In this document: in pieces, positions 9,307 through 18,464 of the stretch
Numbering within the stretch: position 1 is the first letter of the stretch
How the letters are laid out: every line of letters starts with the position of its first letter
Assembly: GCA_946127115.1 (NCBI GenBank)
Contig: CAMGYI010000001.1
Coordinates: 598,857-662,856, forward strand
Direction: 5' to 3'
DNA: 64,000 bases
Source of the DNA: an uncultured Chlamydia sp.
GTDB taxonomy: Bacteria > Chlamydiota > Chlamydiia > Chlamydiales > Simkaniaceae
The notes under the pieces: model-generated
The model's database searches: none
What the model saw: the letters and a program-made list of their open reading frames with translations, nothing else
What the model was told of the DNA's origin: nothing
Position numbers and translations under genes: made by a program

Positions 9307-9711
9307 TTGGGATTAAAAATTAAAATATTTTCTCCAGGAAAAACGAAGGAACCTTGGCTGCAAAGGGCTCTTGCTGAATATGAAAAAAGGCTTACAGGTG
9401 CAGTTGCGATTGAATGGGATCAACAAAACCTCCCTATGAAAGGCCACTTTATCTGTTTAGATCCAAATGGAATACAATCAACCTCACCCGATTTTTCAGG
9501 TTTTCTCCATAGGGAATTTGAAAAGCAGGGCTCACGCCTTACTTTCGTCATTGGCGGCCCTACTGGACTTCCATTAAACATCTTAAAAAAGGCTTCCCAC
9601 TCCATCAGCCTTTCAAAGATGACCTTCACCCATCAGCACACCCGCCTTCTTCTGCTGGAACAGATTTACAGAGCCTTTCAGATCCACAAGGGAACTTATT
9701 ACCATAAATAG
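9307..9711 (+). CDS. rlmH: 23S rRNA pseudouridine-1915 N3-methyltransferase
   Basis: SPOUT-class methyltransferase that modifies pseudouridine 1915 in helix 69 of 23S rRNA on assembled ribosomes. The TTG at 9307 is chosen because AAGGA lies about 8 bases before it and the protein then starts with the family-typical LKIKIFSPGKTK; 134 residues. The longer frame from 9250 would overlap the lgt start codon. The SPOUT knot motif FVIGGPTGLP and the C-terminal signature LLLEQIYRAFQIHKGTYYH are clear. The gene ends three bases before the end of the convergent membrane-protein gene. Confidence 0.92.
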   Translation: MGLKIKIFSPGKTKEPWLQRALAEYEKRLTGAVAIEWDQQNLPMKGHFICLDPNGIQSTSPDFSGFLHREFEKQGSRLTFVIGGPTGLPLNILKKASHSISLSKMTFTHQHTRLLLLEQIYRAFQIHKGTYYHK

Positions 9712-9713
9712 TT

Positions 9714-10208
9714 TTAAGCCATCTCTAGAGGTGACTTAAAAGCGGCTCGAAAATAAAGCATTGCTCCATTAATAAGCGCAGTCCCAACAGTAAAATCAAC
9801 AAACCCCTTAACATCTATAGGAATAGGAAGAAATTTAAGAGAAATCCCCATAAAAGTCATTCCTCCAATGAGACATAGATACCCCCTAGAATACATTGCC
9901 GTAATAGGAATAGGAGAAGGAAAGGAGTGGATACGTTTGACAACCCGATTAACTGCTTTCTTCATGACTATGCGTCCTTTGAAAAATCCGAGGACCAAGC
10001 CAACTGAAACCAAAATAATAGCGGATTTTTCAGGGTTTTTAACAAAGCAATCAATCTGCATTAAGAGAGAAAAACCTTGAAGTGTTCCCCCTAGATGAGC
10101 ACTCCCCGCCACAACCAGATAACTAAGTCCTTTTGAAAGGAGAAGAATCCCAATAGCGAGCCAGAGAAGTCCAGAGAAAATAATAGCACTACGATAACCG
10201 AGCCTCAT
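9714..10208 (-). CDS. Small multi-spanning membrane protein, unknown
   Basis: 164 residues from the ATG at 10208, chosen because AAGGA stands 7 bases upstream; a longer frame to 10307 exists but lacks a ribosome site. Four hydrophobic segments are visible (about residues 8-25, 32-48, 62-80 and 108-160), with a short basic cytoplasmic loop (RIVMKKAVNRVVKRIH). No functional motif recognised. It is transcribed alone, divergent from the PIN-TRAM gene and convergent with rlmH. Confidence 0.75.
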   Translation of the reverse strand: MRLGYRSAIIFSGLLWLAIGILLLSKGLSYLVVAGSAHLGGTLQGFSLLMQIDCFVKNPEKSAIILVSVGLVLGFFKGRIVMKKAVNRVVKRIHSFPSPIPITAMYSRGYLCLIGGMTFMGISLKFLPIPIDVKGFVDFTVGTALINGAMLYFRAAFKSPLEMA

Positions 10209-10321
10209 AAAAATCCTTTGAAAAAAGTCTTTGGTTAGTATAAGAATAGAGAAGTCTATAAATATTATCAAACGCCCGATTGTTTTGGGACATACATAAT
10301 AGTTCAACGGAGCCTTTTCAA

Positions 10322-11431
10322 ATGAATATTTCTCTAGCTTTTGTCAGAATTTTCTTCACGATTATTTCGATCTTTTTTATGACAACATACATGCTGTCGC
10401 GACCCGAAGGCCTTCTGGCAACAAACGCTTTGATCGGTATTTTGATCGGTTCTGTGTTTAGCCTGCTATTGATTGGTTTCGATACCCTCTTCCGAAAGTT
10501 TAATCTCCGCTCCTTTAATATCGCAGTCGTAGGACTTTTCATTGGTTATTTGATGGGGCAAGCCCTTGTCTTAATCTTTGATGCAATCTTAGACCTTAGC
10601 TCAATCTCCCTTGTCTTGACTCCTCAAGCCCTCGAAATCATTAAGATTGCCCTCTTTCTATTCGGCACCTATCTGGGATCAATTATGACGCTGCGGGCAT
10701 CTGATGAACTCTATATCAGTATTCCCTTCGTAAAGTTTGCACCTACAGCTCAGAAGAAACGGGACTTGCTGATCGATTCCTCTGTTCTTTCTGACGCTCG
10801 AATCATCGATCTTTGTTCAACTGGAATTGTGGATCAGCACCTCGTCATTCCCCGCTTCATTATTAAAGAACTCTATGCCCAAACAGAAACAGGAGATGAT
10901 ATGACAAAGTCAAAAGCTCGTCGCTGTCTTGAGGTAATTAAGAAGATGGAGCAGCTCGACCACCTGGGGCTCCGTTTTAACGATACTGACTTCCCCGAGG
11001 TGAAGGATACGACAAGTAAATTGATCCGATTGGCTCGTTTGATTGATGGTAACGTTCTAACTGCTGACATCAGCCGTATCCAAATGGCCTCGATTGAAGG
11101 GGTTCAAATCATTAATCTGCACTCTTTATCCAATGCTCTAAAACCTCTCATGGAAACAGGAGAGATGATTAGAATCAAAGTACAGCGTTTCGGAAAAGAG
11201 CCTCGCCAAGGAGTCGGGTATCTGGATGATGGAACCATGGTTGTTGTTAATGGTGGAGGAAACTTCATCGGCGAGATCATCAATGCACAAGTTCTTTCAG
11301 TAAAACACACCTCTTCAGGTAGAATGATCTTCTGCAATGCATTTGAAGCTGGGCTTGAAGAACAAAACGATGACATTCGCTCTAAGCAAGACGAATACTA
11401 CGAAGACGATGAGGATGAAGAGAAAGAGTGA
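10322..11431 (+). CDS. PIN-TRAM membrane protein (YacL-like)
   Basis: 369 residues from ATG 10322 (GGAG about 10 bases upstream). Four N-terminal transmembrane helices (about 8-125) are followed by a cytosolic PIN nuclease domain beginning LLIDSSVLSDARI, with Asp 152 as first metal ligand. A TRAM RNA-binding region (about 285-335, GVGYLDDGTMVVV) and an acidic C-terminus (DEYYEDDEDEEKE) complete it. This is the Bacillus YacL architecture, a membrane-anchored putative RNase; the substrate is unknown. Its stop overlaps the GTG start of acpS (GTGA), so the two are translationally coupled. Confidence 0.88.
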   Translation: MNISLAFVRIFFTIISIFFMTTYMLSRPEGLLATNALIGILIGSVFSLLLIGFDTLFRKFNLRSFNIAVVGLFIGYLMGQALVLIFDAILDLSSISLVLTPQALEIIKIALFLFGTYLGSIMTLRASDELYISIPFVKFAPTAQKKRDLLIDSSVLSDARIIDLCSTGIVDQHLVIPRFIIKELYAQTETGDDMTKSKARRCLEVIKKMEQLDHLGLRFNDTDFPEVKDTTSKLIRLARLIDGNVLTADISRIQMASIEGVQIINLHSLSNALKPLMETGEMIRIKVQRFGKEPRQGVGYLDDGTMVVVNGGGNFIGEIINAQVLSVKHTSSGRMIFCNAFEAGLEEQNDDIRSKQDEYYEDDEDEEKE

Positions 11432-11796
11432 TTAAAGGTATCGGTAATGATATCCTTGAGATCGATCGAATCAGACAAACGATCGAAAAACACGGAACCC
11501 ATTTCTACCAAAAGATTTTTACAGAGAAAGAGTTGAAATATTGCCTAGAGCATAAAGACTCTGCAACCCACCTTGCAGGAAGGTTCTCCGCAAAAGAGGC
11601 TATCGCCAAAGCCCTCGGTATTGGCTTTGGTAAATCAATCTCTTTTCGTGATATTGAAATCACCAATGACGAACTTGGAAGGCCGGTTGTCGAGTTTTCA
11701 AATAGTGTCAATGAAAGCTTCCACTTTCCTCAGATCCTCATTTCAATAAGCCACTGCAAAAAGTACGCAAATGCTGTTGCTTTATGGTTAGAATAG
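11428..11796 (+). CDS. acpS: Holo-[acyl-carrier-protein] synthase
   Basis: Transfers 4'-phosphopantetheine from CoA to the serine of acyl carrier protein, activating it for fatty acid synthesis. 122 residues, starting with GTG overlapping the preceding stop. The two metal-binding signatures are visible: GIGNDILEIDRI with Asp 8, and RFSAKEAIAKA with Glu 57. The C-terminal SISHCKKYANAVAL strand is also typical. Its 3' end overlaps the convergent beta-barrel gene by 9 bases. Corresponds to CT100. Confidence 0.95.
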   Translation: MIKGIGNDILEIDRIRQTIEKHGTHFYQKIFTEKELKYCLEHKDSATHLAGRFSAKEAIAKALGIGFGKSISFRDIEITNDELGRPVVEFSNSVNESFHFPQILISISHCKKYANAVALWLE

Positions 11797-12594
11797 TGAG
11801 AACGGAAAGCGATATTCAGCTGTGAAAATGCTGGTATGTTGCAAGAAAGAGTGGGCGTAAACCCGAAAGGAGTATTGCACCCTAAGCGCACCCCAAATTT
11901 CAAAGAGATACGTGTAATTGAGCCCAATATCGATCGATCGATGCTGTATCTTAGCATACCCATTAAAATCGTCAATGTTAATGCGGGAGTGATCGCCAAA
12001 TCCAAAATATCCCTCGGTAAAGAGTTTGAGTTTGTGGCGGAGTTGGAACTTTCCTTCCGCAGAAAGGATAGGGCGAATCCATGGGTACCCCCTATTGGCA
12101 ATACCGGTCCCAATAAATCCCCAAAAACGCCATAACCATTGATAAGTGCTATCAATTTCCTTGCCAGCAGCAATCCCTAGTTCAAAGTTCCCTTGTGAGT
12201 GATAGGGTGAGCTTACATCGCGCATATTGTGGGTAGGAACATAAAAGATTTGCCCACCTATTGTTAAGCTGATCGGATCCCCCACCACATCGTTCCAAAG
12301 AAGGTAGCGGAGCTGTGTTCCCACTCTCTGCCCTCCCCAATTGAGTTTATGAGTATGGGAAAAATCGGCTTGGAACTGAAAGTCCCAGTTAGGCCAAAAA
12401 TTCACCCCGAGATTTAAATCAATCAAATGATCATGAGAGTGATAGCTTGAAGGATTCTCCCCATGGTTAACAGAAGGATAATATCGATAGGAATAGGCAG
12501 GGCGAAATTCAAATTCTGCAATAGGTGTCAGATAGGGATCGACGACAAAAGCAAAAAGAGATAAAGGAAAGAGATAAAGAAGAAGCTTCTTCAT
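11788..12594 (-). CDS. Putative outer-membrane beta-barrel protein
   Basis: 268 residues with a signal peptide ([16 protein letters not shown]) and then alternating aromatic/polar strands rich in Tyr, Trp, Phe and Gly, such as [18 protein letters not shown] and [16 protein letters not shown]. It ends in Phe (FPFSLF), the C-terminal signature read by the BAM complex. No family recognised; probably a chlamydial outer-membrane protein of about 12 strands. Its ATG overlaps the trxB stop (ATGA), so it is the second gene of a trxB-omp unit, an unexpected pairing whose meaning I cannot read from sequence. Confidence 0.75.
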   Translation of the reverse strand: MKKLLLYLFPLSLFAFVVDPYLTPIAEFEFRPAYSYRYYPSVNHGENPSSYHSHDHLIDLNLGVNFWPNWDFQFQADFSHTHKLNWGGQRVGTQLRYLLWNDVVGDPISLTIGGQIFYVPTHNMRDVSSPYHSQGNFELGIAAGKEIDSTYQWLWRFWGFIGTGIANRGYPWIRPILSAEGKFQLRHKLKLFTEGYFGFGDHSRINIDDFNGYAKIQHRSIDIGLNYTYLFEIWGALRVQYSFRVYAHSFLQHTSIFTAEYRFPFSLF

Positions 12595-13541
12595 GGCAAT
12601 CTATTTGCTGTTAGCCACCGCTCTGCATCAAGCGATGCCATGCACCCCGACCCAGCAGCAGATATAGCTTGGCGGTAAACCTTATCCTGAACATCTCCAG
12701 CTGCAAAGATACCCTCAATATTGGTTGCTGTTGAACCCGATCGAACAAGAAGATACCCATGTTCATCAGTCTTAAGCTGACCTTTTAAAAAAGCAGTGTT
12801 TGGATTGTGCCCAATCGCAAAGAAGACCCCTGCAGCATCCCGTTTTAATTCCTCTTTTGTGTTAATATTTTGAAGTGTGACCTCTTTAACAACATTACTT
12901 CCCTCAACATTTACCAGGACAGTGTTCCAAAGAATTTCAATCTTAGGGTGATCCATCGCATGTTGCGCCATAATCTTCGAAGCACGGAGCTCCTCTCTTC
13001 TGTGAATAATGTAAACCCTGCTTCCATATTTCGTAAGGAATATCGCCTCTTCAACAGCAGTATCTCCGCCGCCAACAACATAAAGCTCTTTGTCTCGAAA
13101 AATCGGCATTGCCCCATCACAAACAGCGCAAGCAGTAACCCCCCGCTGCCAAAACTCCCCATCCAAAGTCCCGGGAATATCAAGCCGTTTTGCCGTAGCT
13201 CCAGTCGCAATGATGATTGAATCAGCAAGGACCGTCGTCTTTCCTCCCTTGATCTTAAAGGGGCGACAGGAAAGCTCTATCTCATCAACATCCTCAGTTA
13301 AAACTTGAGTCCCAAAACGCTTGGCCTGGCTTTTCATTGCATCCATGAGCGCAGGGCCCGTAATCCCATCAGGAAATCCGGGGAAATTCTCCACCTCAGT
13401 GGTTGTCATAAGCTGACCCCCAGAGGGGCCACTGAAAAAACCTTCATACATTAGGGGCAGCAAATTGGCACGGGCTGCGTAGATAGCTGCTGTAAAACCT
13501 GCAGGACCCGATCCGATAATAACTAATTTACTGCGTTTCAT
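12591..13541 (-). CDS. trxB: Thioredoxin reductase
   Basis: FAD/NADPH enzyme that reduces thioredoxin in the cytosol. 316 residues from ATG 13541, where the protein begins [15 protein letters not shown] as in the family; upstream in-frame ATGs at 13547 and 13565 are less likely. FAD-binding GSGPAG lies at about 10-15. The redox motif CAVC is at 138-141, in the NADPH domain with GGGDTA. The C-terminal FAD motif [11 protein letters not shown] is present. Complete and unremarkable. Corresponds to CT099. Divergent from potABC. Confidence 0.96.
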   Translation of the reverse strand: MKRSKLVIIGSGPAGFTAAIYAARANLLPLMYEGFFSGPSGGQLMTTTEVENFPGFPDGITGPALMDAMKSQAKRFGTQVLTEDVDEIELSCRPFKIKGGKTTVLADSIIIATGATAKRLDIPGTLDGEFWQRGVTACAVCDGAMPIFRDKELYVVGGGDTAVEEAIFLTKYGSRVYIIHRREELRASKIMAQHAMDHPKIEILWNTVLVNVEGSNVVKEVTLQNINTKEELKRDAAGVFFAIGHNPNTAFLKGQLKTDEHGYLLVRSGSTATNIEGIFAAGDVQDKVYRQAISAAGSGCMASLDAERWLTANRLP

Positions 13542-13682
13542 AAGCATCCATTCTTCAAAATTCAAACAAAAAAAACAACCCTCAACAAATCTATCCTGTA
13601 TAATATAATCATTGGGATAGGTTCATCTACCAAAAAAATCGCATGAACAGTAAACTACTGCCCATGATAGTAGGGAGAACAT

Positions 13683-14774
13683 GTGAGAAGTATCCGTCTA
13701 AAAGAGATGATCAAATCCCAAAGCGATGGAATCATTCTCAATAAAATCAACTTGACAATACCCTCTGGGAAGTTTTTTGCTCTTTTGGGTCCTAGCGGAT
13801 GCGGGAAGACAACCCTTCTGAGGCTTATTGCTGGTTTTGAAAGCCCCGATTCTGGAATCATATACCTGGGCAATACCGATATTACTTATATTCCCGTTAA
13901 CAAGCGAAAAATTAATATTGTCTTTCAAAATTATGCTTTATTTCCTCACCTCAATGTCTTTAATAATGTTGCCTATAGCCTTGTAATTCAAAAGATTTCT
14001 AGAAAAGAAGTTGAACATCGGGTCATTAAAATTTTAAAAGCATTTCATCTAGAAAATCATATTTTAAAATTCCCTTCCCAGATATCAGGAGGTCAGCAAC
14101 AGAGGGTAGCTCTTGCTAGAGCCATTATTAATGAGCCAGAAGTTCTTCTATTAGATGAGCCTCTAGCCGCCCTAGATTTTAAGCTCCGGGAAAAAATGCT
14201 CATCGAACTTATCGAGCTCCAAGATAAGCTTAAAACTACCTTTGTATACGTAACCCACGACCAATTCGAAGCCCTCACTGTTGCTGATCAGATGGCAATT
14301 ATGAACCAAGATGGAGATATCGAACAGATTGGAACACCTCAAGAGATTTATGAGTTCCCAGTTTCAAGTTTCGTTGCCAAATTTGTAGGAACTACCAATA
14401 TTTTGACTGGAACCCTCCATGGTATCAGCACCGACCCTGAGATAGACATCCTCCACTTAGGGAGGTTTAAGGTCTATATTCCTCAGAAAAAAAAATGGAT
14501 GTTCGAGGGTTGTAGCGCAGCGCTCAGTATGCGCCCTGAAAAGATCTACATCTCGAAAAAACCTGTTGAGAACTTTACCAATATGATAAAAGGTGAGGTC
14601 TCTCAAATCGTCTACCATGGACGTTCAACCCAATACAATGTCATTGTAAACGACAAATTTAAGCTCCAAGTCTTTGAACAGAACGAAGAACACTTTCCCC
14701 ATGAAGATATCGATTATGATGATAAAGTTTACCTTTACTGGCAAAAAGAAAACGCATTGCTTTTGGAGAGTTAA
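13683..14774 (+). CDS. potA: Spermidine/putrescine ABC transporter, ATP-binding subunit
   Basis: Energises polyamine uptake as the ATPase of PotABC(D). 363 residues starting at GTG 13683, with GGGAG 6-8 bases before it. Walker A GPSGCGKT is at 36-43, the ABC signature SGGQQQR at 135-141, Walker B LLLDEP at 155-160, then the H-loop YVTHDQ. A TOBE-type regulatory domain follows (about 240-363). A TATAAT at 13599-13604 may be its -10 box. First gene of potA-potB-potC. No potD substrate-binding protein follows. Confidence 0.92.
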   Translation: MRSIRLKEMIKSQSDGIILNKINLTIPSGKFFALLGPSGCGKTTLLRLIAGFESPDSGIIYLGNTDITYIPVNKRKINIVFQNYALFPHLNVFNNVAYSLVIQKISRKEVEHRVIKILKAFHLENHILKFPSQISGGQQQRVALARAIINEPEVLLLDEPLAALDFKLREKMLIELIELQDKLKTTFVYVTHDQFEALTVADQMAIMNQDGDIEQIGTPQEIYEFPVSSFVAKFVGTTNILTGTLHGISTDPEIDILHLGRFKVYIPQKKKWMFEGCSAALSMRPEKIYISKKPVENFTNMIKGEVSQIVYHGRSTQYNVIVNDKFKLQVFEQNEEHFPHEDIDYDDKVYLYWQKENALLLES

Positions 14775-14777
14775 ACG

Positions 14778-15665
14778 ATGTACGCCCTGTTCCAAAGGAT
14801 TCAACAAAGGACGAAAAAAGAAAGTGCTTTCGCCATCGGCTCTCCAGCTCTAATTTGGCAGGTCATTTTTTTCTATCTGCCTCTGCTTTTAATGATGGTG
14901 AGCAGTATTTTTATTTTTTCCGAAGAAGGGGGTATCCAAGGACTCACCCTTAAGAATTTTATTCCTCTTTTTTCCCCCACATATCTAACAGTCATCTTTA
15001 GCTCAATCTTCTTGGCTTTTTCAACCTCAGTGCTTTGTCTTGTTATCGCCTACCCACTTGCCTATTTCATTGCATTTAAAGCAGGAAGATACAAAACCCT
15101 CATGCTATTTTTTCTGATCGTCCCCTTTTGGACAAACTTTCTTCTGCACGTTTATGCATGGTTTTTTGTCCTTGAACGAGAGGGGTTTCTAAACACTTTA
15201 TTAAAAAAGATTGGTCTAATCCAAGAACCTATTCACTTCCTAAATTCGATTTTCGCGATTATTTTGATGATGATTTACTGCTACCTCCCTTTCATGGTCC
15301 TTCCTATCTTCTCGACGCTCGAAAGATTCGATCGCCATCTTCTAGAAGTATCGGATGATTTAGGGGCTTCATCACTCGAGACCTTTAAGAAGGTGATGCT
15401 TCCTATGACCCTCCCCGCTGTAAGAGCAGGATTTTTTCTTGTTTTCATCCCCTCTTTTGGAGAATTCATTATTCCCGAATTAATGGGAGGAGATAAGACA
15501 TATTTTGTGGGGAATGTAGTCTCACAATATGTTCTAGGAAATGAAACCGGAGGACTTGGGGCTGCCTTTATGATCTTAAGCTGTTTTGCACTGATAGCTG
15601 CTGCTATATTCATTTATTTTTCCTTTAGAAAGGTGAGCAAAATGCTCTTAAAGGGACTTCGATGA
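14778..15665 (+). CDS. potB: Polyamine ABC transporter permease
   Basis: First membrane subunit of the polyamine importer; 295 residues, six predicted helices. The EAA loop that docks with PotA is visible as VSDDLGASSLETFKKVMLP. Starts three bases after potA ends, and its stop overlaps the potC ATG, so all three genes form one transcript. The N-terminal cytoplasmic tail is basic (RIQQRTKKES). Confidence 0.9.
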   Translation: MYALFQRIQQRTKKESAFAIGSPALIWQVIFFYLPLLLMMVSSIFIFSEEGGIQGLTLKNFIPLFSPTYLTVIFSSIFLAFSTSVLCLVIAYPLAYFIAFKAGRYKTLMLFFLIVPFWTNFLLHVYAWFFVLEREGFLNTLLKKIGLIQEPIHFLNSIFAIILMMIYCYLPFMVLPIFSTLERFDRHLLEVSDDLGASSLETFKKVMLPMTLPAVRAGFFLVFIPSFGEFIIPELMGGDKTYFVGNVVSQYVLGNETGGLGAAFMILSCFALIAAAIFIYFSFRKVSKMLLKGLR

Positions 15666-16444
15666 GCTGGAGGATTCTGGGGAAATTTGGAGGGCTTTCT
15701 GCTGTTATTTTTTCCTACCTTTTTCTGTATCTCCCTATCCTCATCTTGATTGTTTTCTCTTTCAATACAAAGAGCTTCCCATCTCCTTGGGATAGCTTCA
15801 CCTTAAAGTGGTACCAAGAGCTATTTGCCTCCTCTGCATTATGGAACTCCTTTATGAACTCCCTTTTAGTCGCCATTATTTCGACATCCCTAAGCCTCCT
15901 TCTAGGAGTATTCTTGATTTTCTTCCGTGCCCAAGGTGGTAAAATTCAGAAAGCGCTTCCTCTTTTCTACGGAAATCTCATCATTCCTGAAACAATACTA
16001 GCGATCAGCCTACTCAGCTACTTTACACTGTTTAAAGTAGAACTGGGAATCACTACCCTTATTGTTGCACATACTGTTCTTGGTCTTGGCTTTGTCATAC
16101 CCATACTCTATACTCGCTTCCTTCAACTTGACCAACACCTCACCGAGGCATCCGAAGCCTTAGGCGCAACCCCTCTCCAAACATTTATCAGAATTACCCT
16201 TCCCCTCCTTGGCCCAACTCTTCTCGCTACTGGACTCCTCATCTTCATCCTTTCTTTCGATGACTTTATCCTTTCTTACTTCTGTGCAGGCACTTCAATC
16301 CAAACTCTTTCGCTCTTCCTCCTCTCTACCCTCCGCACCGGCGTTTCCCCCATCGTCAACGCTTTATCCACTATTCTCCTTCTCCTCAGCAGCATTCTTG
16401 TGATGCTCTTTTTCTCTCCAAAAATCCGCTCTCGCATTCTGTAA
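15662..16444 (+). CDS. potC: Polyamine ABC transporter permease
   Basis: Second membrane subunit, 260 residues with six predicted helices and the EAA loop EASEALGATPLQTFIRITLP. Start codon overlaps the potB stop (ATGA). The operon ends here: the following 1.1 kb holds only broken or doubtful genes, so the binding protein PotD must be elsewhere in the genome or missing. Confidence 0.9.
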   Translation: MSWRILGKFGGLSAVIFSYLFLYLPILILIVFSFNTKSFPSPWDSFTLKWYQELFASSALWNSFMNSLLVAIISTSLSLLLGVFLIFFRAQGGKIQKALPLFYGNLIIPETILAISLLSYFTLFKVELGITTLIVAHTVLGLGFVIPILYTRFLQLDQHLTEASEALGATPLQTFIRITLPLLGPTLLATGLLIFILSFDDFILSYFCAGTSIQTLSLFLLSTLRTGVSPIVNALSTILLLLSSILVMLFFSPKIRSRIL

Positions 16445-16731
16445 CCCACATTCCGCAACATGAGTGAGTGAAGAAATGGGTTAGATTTTTTGAATCAAAA
16501 CGAAGGAAAGACCCTAAAAACTGTTTGCGCTTCTAAACAAAAAAGATGGTGAGAGGGTCGCTGGTCAGGGCTTCCGACTCAAAAAGTGTAAAGTGGTATT
16601 TTCTTTTTCTCATTCTCCAATGGAACTCGAGAAAGGAATAAGATTGAATCGTGGCAGATACCAGAAACGATTAGTAATTATCGTAGGTGATGTTTACAAA
16701 CCTCTTATGATCCATTATTGGCTAACTGTTT
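16445..16731. other. Gene-free stretch after potC
   Basis: I see no supported gene between potC and the broken small gene. A weak inverted repeat (AACCCA ... TGGGTT, within 16443-16483) follows potC, but it has no T-run. Confidence 0.4.
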
Positions 16732-17056
16732 GTGACACTAGCTATTGTAAATTCTTTTCCCAGATCGCATTTAAACTGTTCTAGAGATTGGAACGTGTTT
16801 TCCCAGATATTTCTTATTTTGAACGTAAGCACGAGGGGTTTTATTTGGGTGTTAATTTGAGCAGAAGAAACCTCTCCACTAGGAACTATATTCCCCTCTT
16901 TGAAATGTGATAAGCCATTTTTCCTTCAATATATGGTCCCTGTACAGTGTTATGAAACATCTCAACTAATAGCTCGTTTGTGTTGTTAATATGTTTTAGC
17001 CTTAAGTGATAGTCCGGAGTGAGGCTAGGCATTGGGTTGGAACCGACTTTTGTCAT
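16732..17056 (-). pseudogene. Broken small gene of unknown function (one-base frameshift in a G-run)
   Basis: From ATG 17056 (AAAGAGAT upstream) a frame of 56 codons begins MTKVGSNPMPSLTPDYH and stops within the sequence AGGGGAATATAG. The neighbouring frame continues protein-like (NIVPSGEVSSAQINTQ, later FKIRNIWENTFQSLEQ) to the TAG at 16732-16734. Adding one G to the four-G run at about 16893-16896 fuses them into one product of about 107 residues. I do not recognise it. Both halves have coding character and a good promoter precedes it. It could be a decayed gene, a phase-variable gene or a sequencing error. Confidence 0.55.
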
Positions 17057-17099
17057 AAGTTCTATCTCTTTCTTGATTAATTCCTAAAACTCGGTACAG

Positions 17100-17126
17100 C
17101 GTATAGATGCCTTGCTTTTTTGTCAA
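17100..17126 (-). promoter_or_regulatory. Candidate promoter of the broken 16.9-kb gene
   Basis: On the minus strand TTGACA is followed after 15 bases by TATACG. It sits about 45 bases before the ATG at 17056. The -35 is perfect, the -10 is fair and the spacer is short. Confidence 0.4.
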
Positions 17127-17213
17127 GGATTCCGCGAAGGAAAAGTATCGCATGGTTTTACAGATAAATTATACTATTTGTAAAAAATAAAACCATAAAT
17201 TTAATTGCCGCCA

Positions 17214-17561
17214 TCATGTAATCTGTTTGAGTTTAACAGGAGATGTATGATGCGAGGAAGAAAGGCAACTCAGATAAAAAGGCTTGAGGAATACGATTTT
17301 GATAAACCTGATAAAATAGAAAGGCGTTGGAGTTCTTTTTTTATTTTTCTTTTTTTTCACTTGGATTATTTTAGGCTGGGATTGGAATTGAGAAAAAGAA
17401 GCATTTCTAACTTCATCATTTTCCTTTAACAAAATTAATTCATATAAGTCCTCGATAAAATCCCTGTCTAAGGAAATTCCTTGACACTCAATATCCCAAA
17501 AAGTTTTCTCAAAAATTGCAGAAAGAAGTGGCACACTATACTCTTGCTCTACAAGCAACAC
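17214..17561 (-). CDS. Doubtful small ORF downstream of holB
   Basis: 115 codons from GTG 17561, just after holB on the same strand. The first 65 residues (for example FWDIECQGISLDRDFIEDL) look protein-like, while the rest is a lysine-rich low-complexity tail. No ribosome-binding site and no recognised family. An opposite-strand frame (17250-17429) competes for the same DNA, so at most one is real. It may be a gene remnant. Confidence 0.3.
   Translation of the reverse strand: MLLVEQEYSVPLLSAIFEKTFWDIECQGISLDRDFIEDLYELILLKENDEVRNASFSQFQSQPKIIQVKKKKNKKRTPTPFYFIRFIKIVFLKPFYLSCLSSSHHTSPVKLKQIT
17250..17429 (+). CDS. Doubtful 59-codon ORF with strong ribosome-binding site
   Basis: ATG 17250 follows CAGGAG with 7 bases spacing, the best ribosome site in this gap. 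The first 29 residues are charged (RGRKATQIKRLEEYDFDKP), then the product becomes Phe-rich and low in complexity, as if the frame had left a real gene. No family recognised. Mutually exclusive with the minus-strand ORF here. Confidence 0.25.
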   Translation: MRGRKATQIKRLEEYDFDKPDKIERRWSSFFIFLFFHLDYFRLGLELRKRSISNFIIFL

Positions 17562-17567
17562 ACACAG

Positions 17568-18464
17568 TTAATCAATAGAAATAATCTCAGGAAGAGCGCA
17601 GGCCAATGGAATGTTGAGCTTAGAGGCAAGAAGAGCTTTTTCCATGCGTTCCTGGAGAGTTTCTAGAGGGGGGAGAGGAGCAGTAATGCGCGCGAGAACC
17701 TCAGCCTTGTCCTGGTAGAAAAGGAGAGAAGTGCTTGCACCGCTTTGGAGAAGGTGAAGATCCCGGTAAAAATAGAAGAGATAGGAAAGAGCTTGTTCTG
17801 AGTCAGCGCCTTCGGGAAGTTCGTTTGCAGTAGGAAGATCGCCGCAGAGAAGACGGAAGCCCACATGAAACATCTGCTCAGGAAGAGGATCATTTTCTTT
17901 TGAAGCAAGAGTCCTTGCTTTATCAAGACTTCCATGAGAAAGGAGGACAATTTTTCGCGCCTCTTCCAGTTTCTTCTCAGGCATTAGAGCTGCAATGATT
18001 TCTTCTTCTGTTAACAAAGAAAAGGGGACGCGAAAACACCGCGAGGTAATCGTAGAAAGAAGGGAATCAGGGCTCGAGGAAATAAGGATGATCGTGGTCA
18101 GGCCAAGAGGCTCCTCTAAGGTTTTTAAAAGAGCATTACCACTTGATGGAAGCATACGATCCGCTTCATGGATGATAAAGACCTTTCGATCAGATTCAAA
18201 AGGAGGAAGAGTGGTTTCATTGATGAACTGACGGATGGAATGCATCGGGTGCAGATGCGCTTTTCCCTCTGGATAGAGGTGCCGGAGGTCGGCAGGATCC
18301 TTCTTTGTTGTCTTAAGAAGTTCTCGAGCAAATACGTGTGCAAACTCCTGTTTCCCTACCCCCTCAGGCCCCTCAAAAAGAAGAGCATAAGGGGTCTTTT
18401 CAAGTAGTTTACTCAGGTGTTTTTTTACTTGTGAATTTCCTGGAATCTCTTCTATCTTAGACAT
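17568..18464 (-). CDS. holB: DNA polymerase III delta' subunit
   Basis: Clamp-loader subunit that helps load the beta clamp. 298 residues. The AAA+ fold has a P-loop-like GPEGVGKQ (32-39), a DEAD-like HEADRM segment and the SRC motif (TSRCFRV). It lacks the four-Cys zinc module of DnaX, as usual for some delta' proteins. The tail is hydrophobic and helical. Its start overlaps the tmk end by 13 bases. Last gene of the dciA-gyrB-gyrA-tmk-holB unit, the same order as CT191-CT187. Confidence 0.88.
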   Translation of the reverse strand: MSKIEEIPGNSQVKKHLSKLLEKTPYALLFEGPEGVGKQEFAHVFARELLKTTKKDPADLRHLYPEGKAHLHPMHSIRQFINETTLPPFESDRKVFIIHEADRMLPSSGNALLKTLEEPLGLTTIILISSSPDSLLSTITSRCFRVPFSLLTEEEIIAALMPEKKLEEARKIVLLSHGSLDKARTLASKENDPLPEQMFHVGFRLLCGDLPTANELPEGADSEQALSYLFYFYRDLHLLQSGASTSLLFYQDKAEVLARITAPLPPLETLQERMEKALLASKLNIPLACALPEIISID

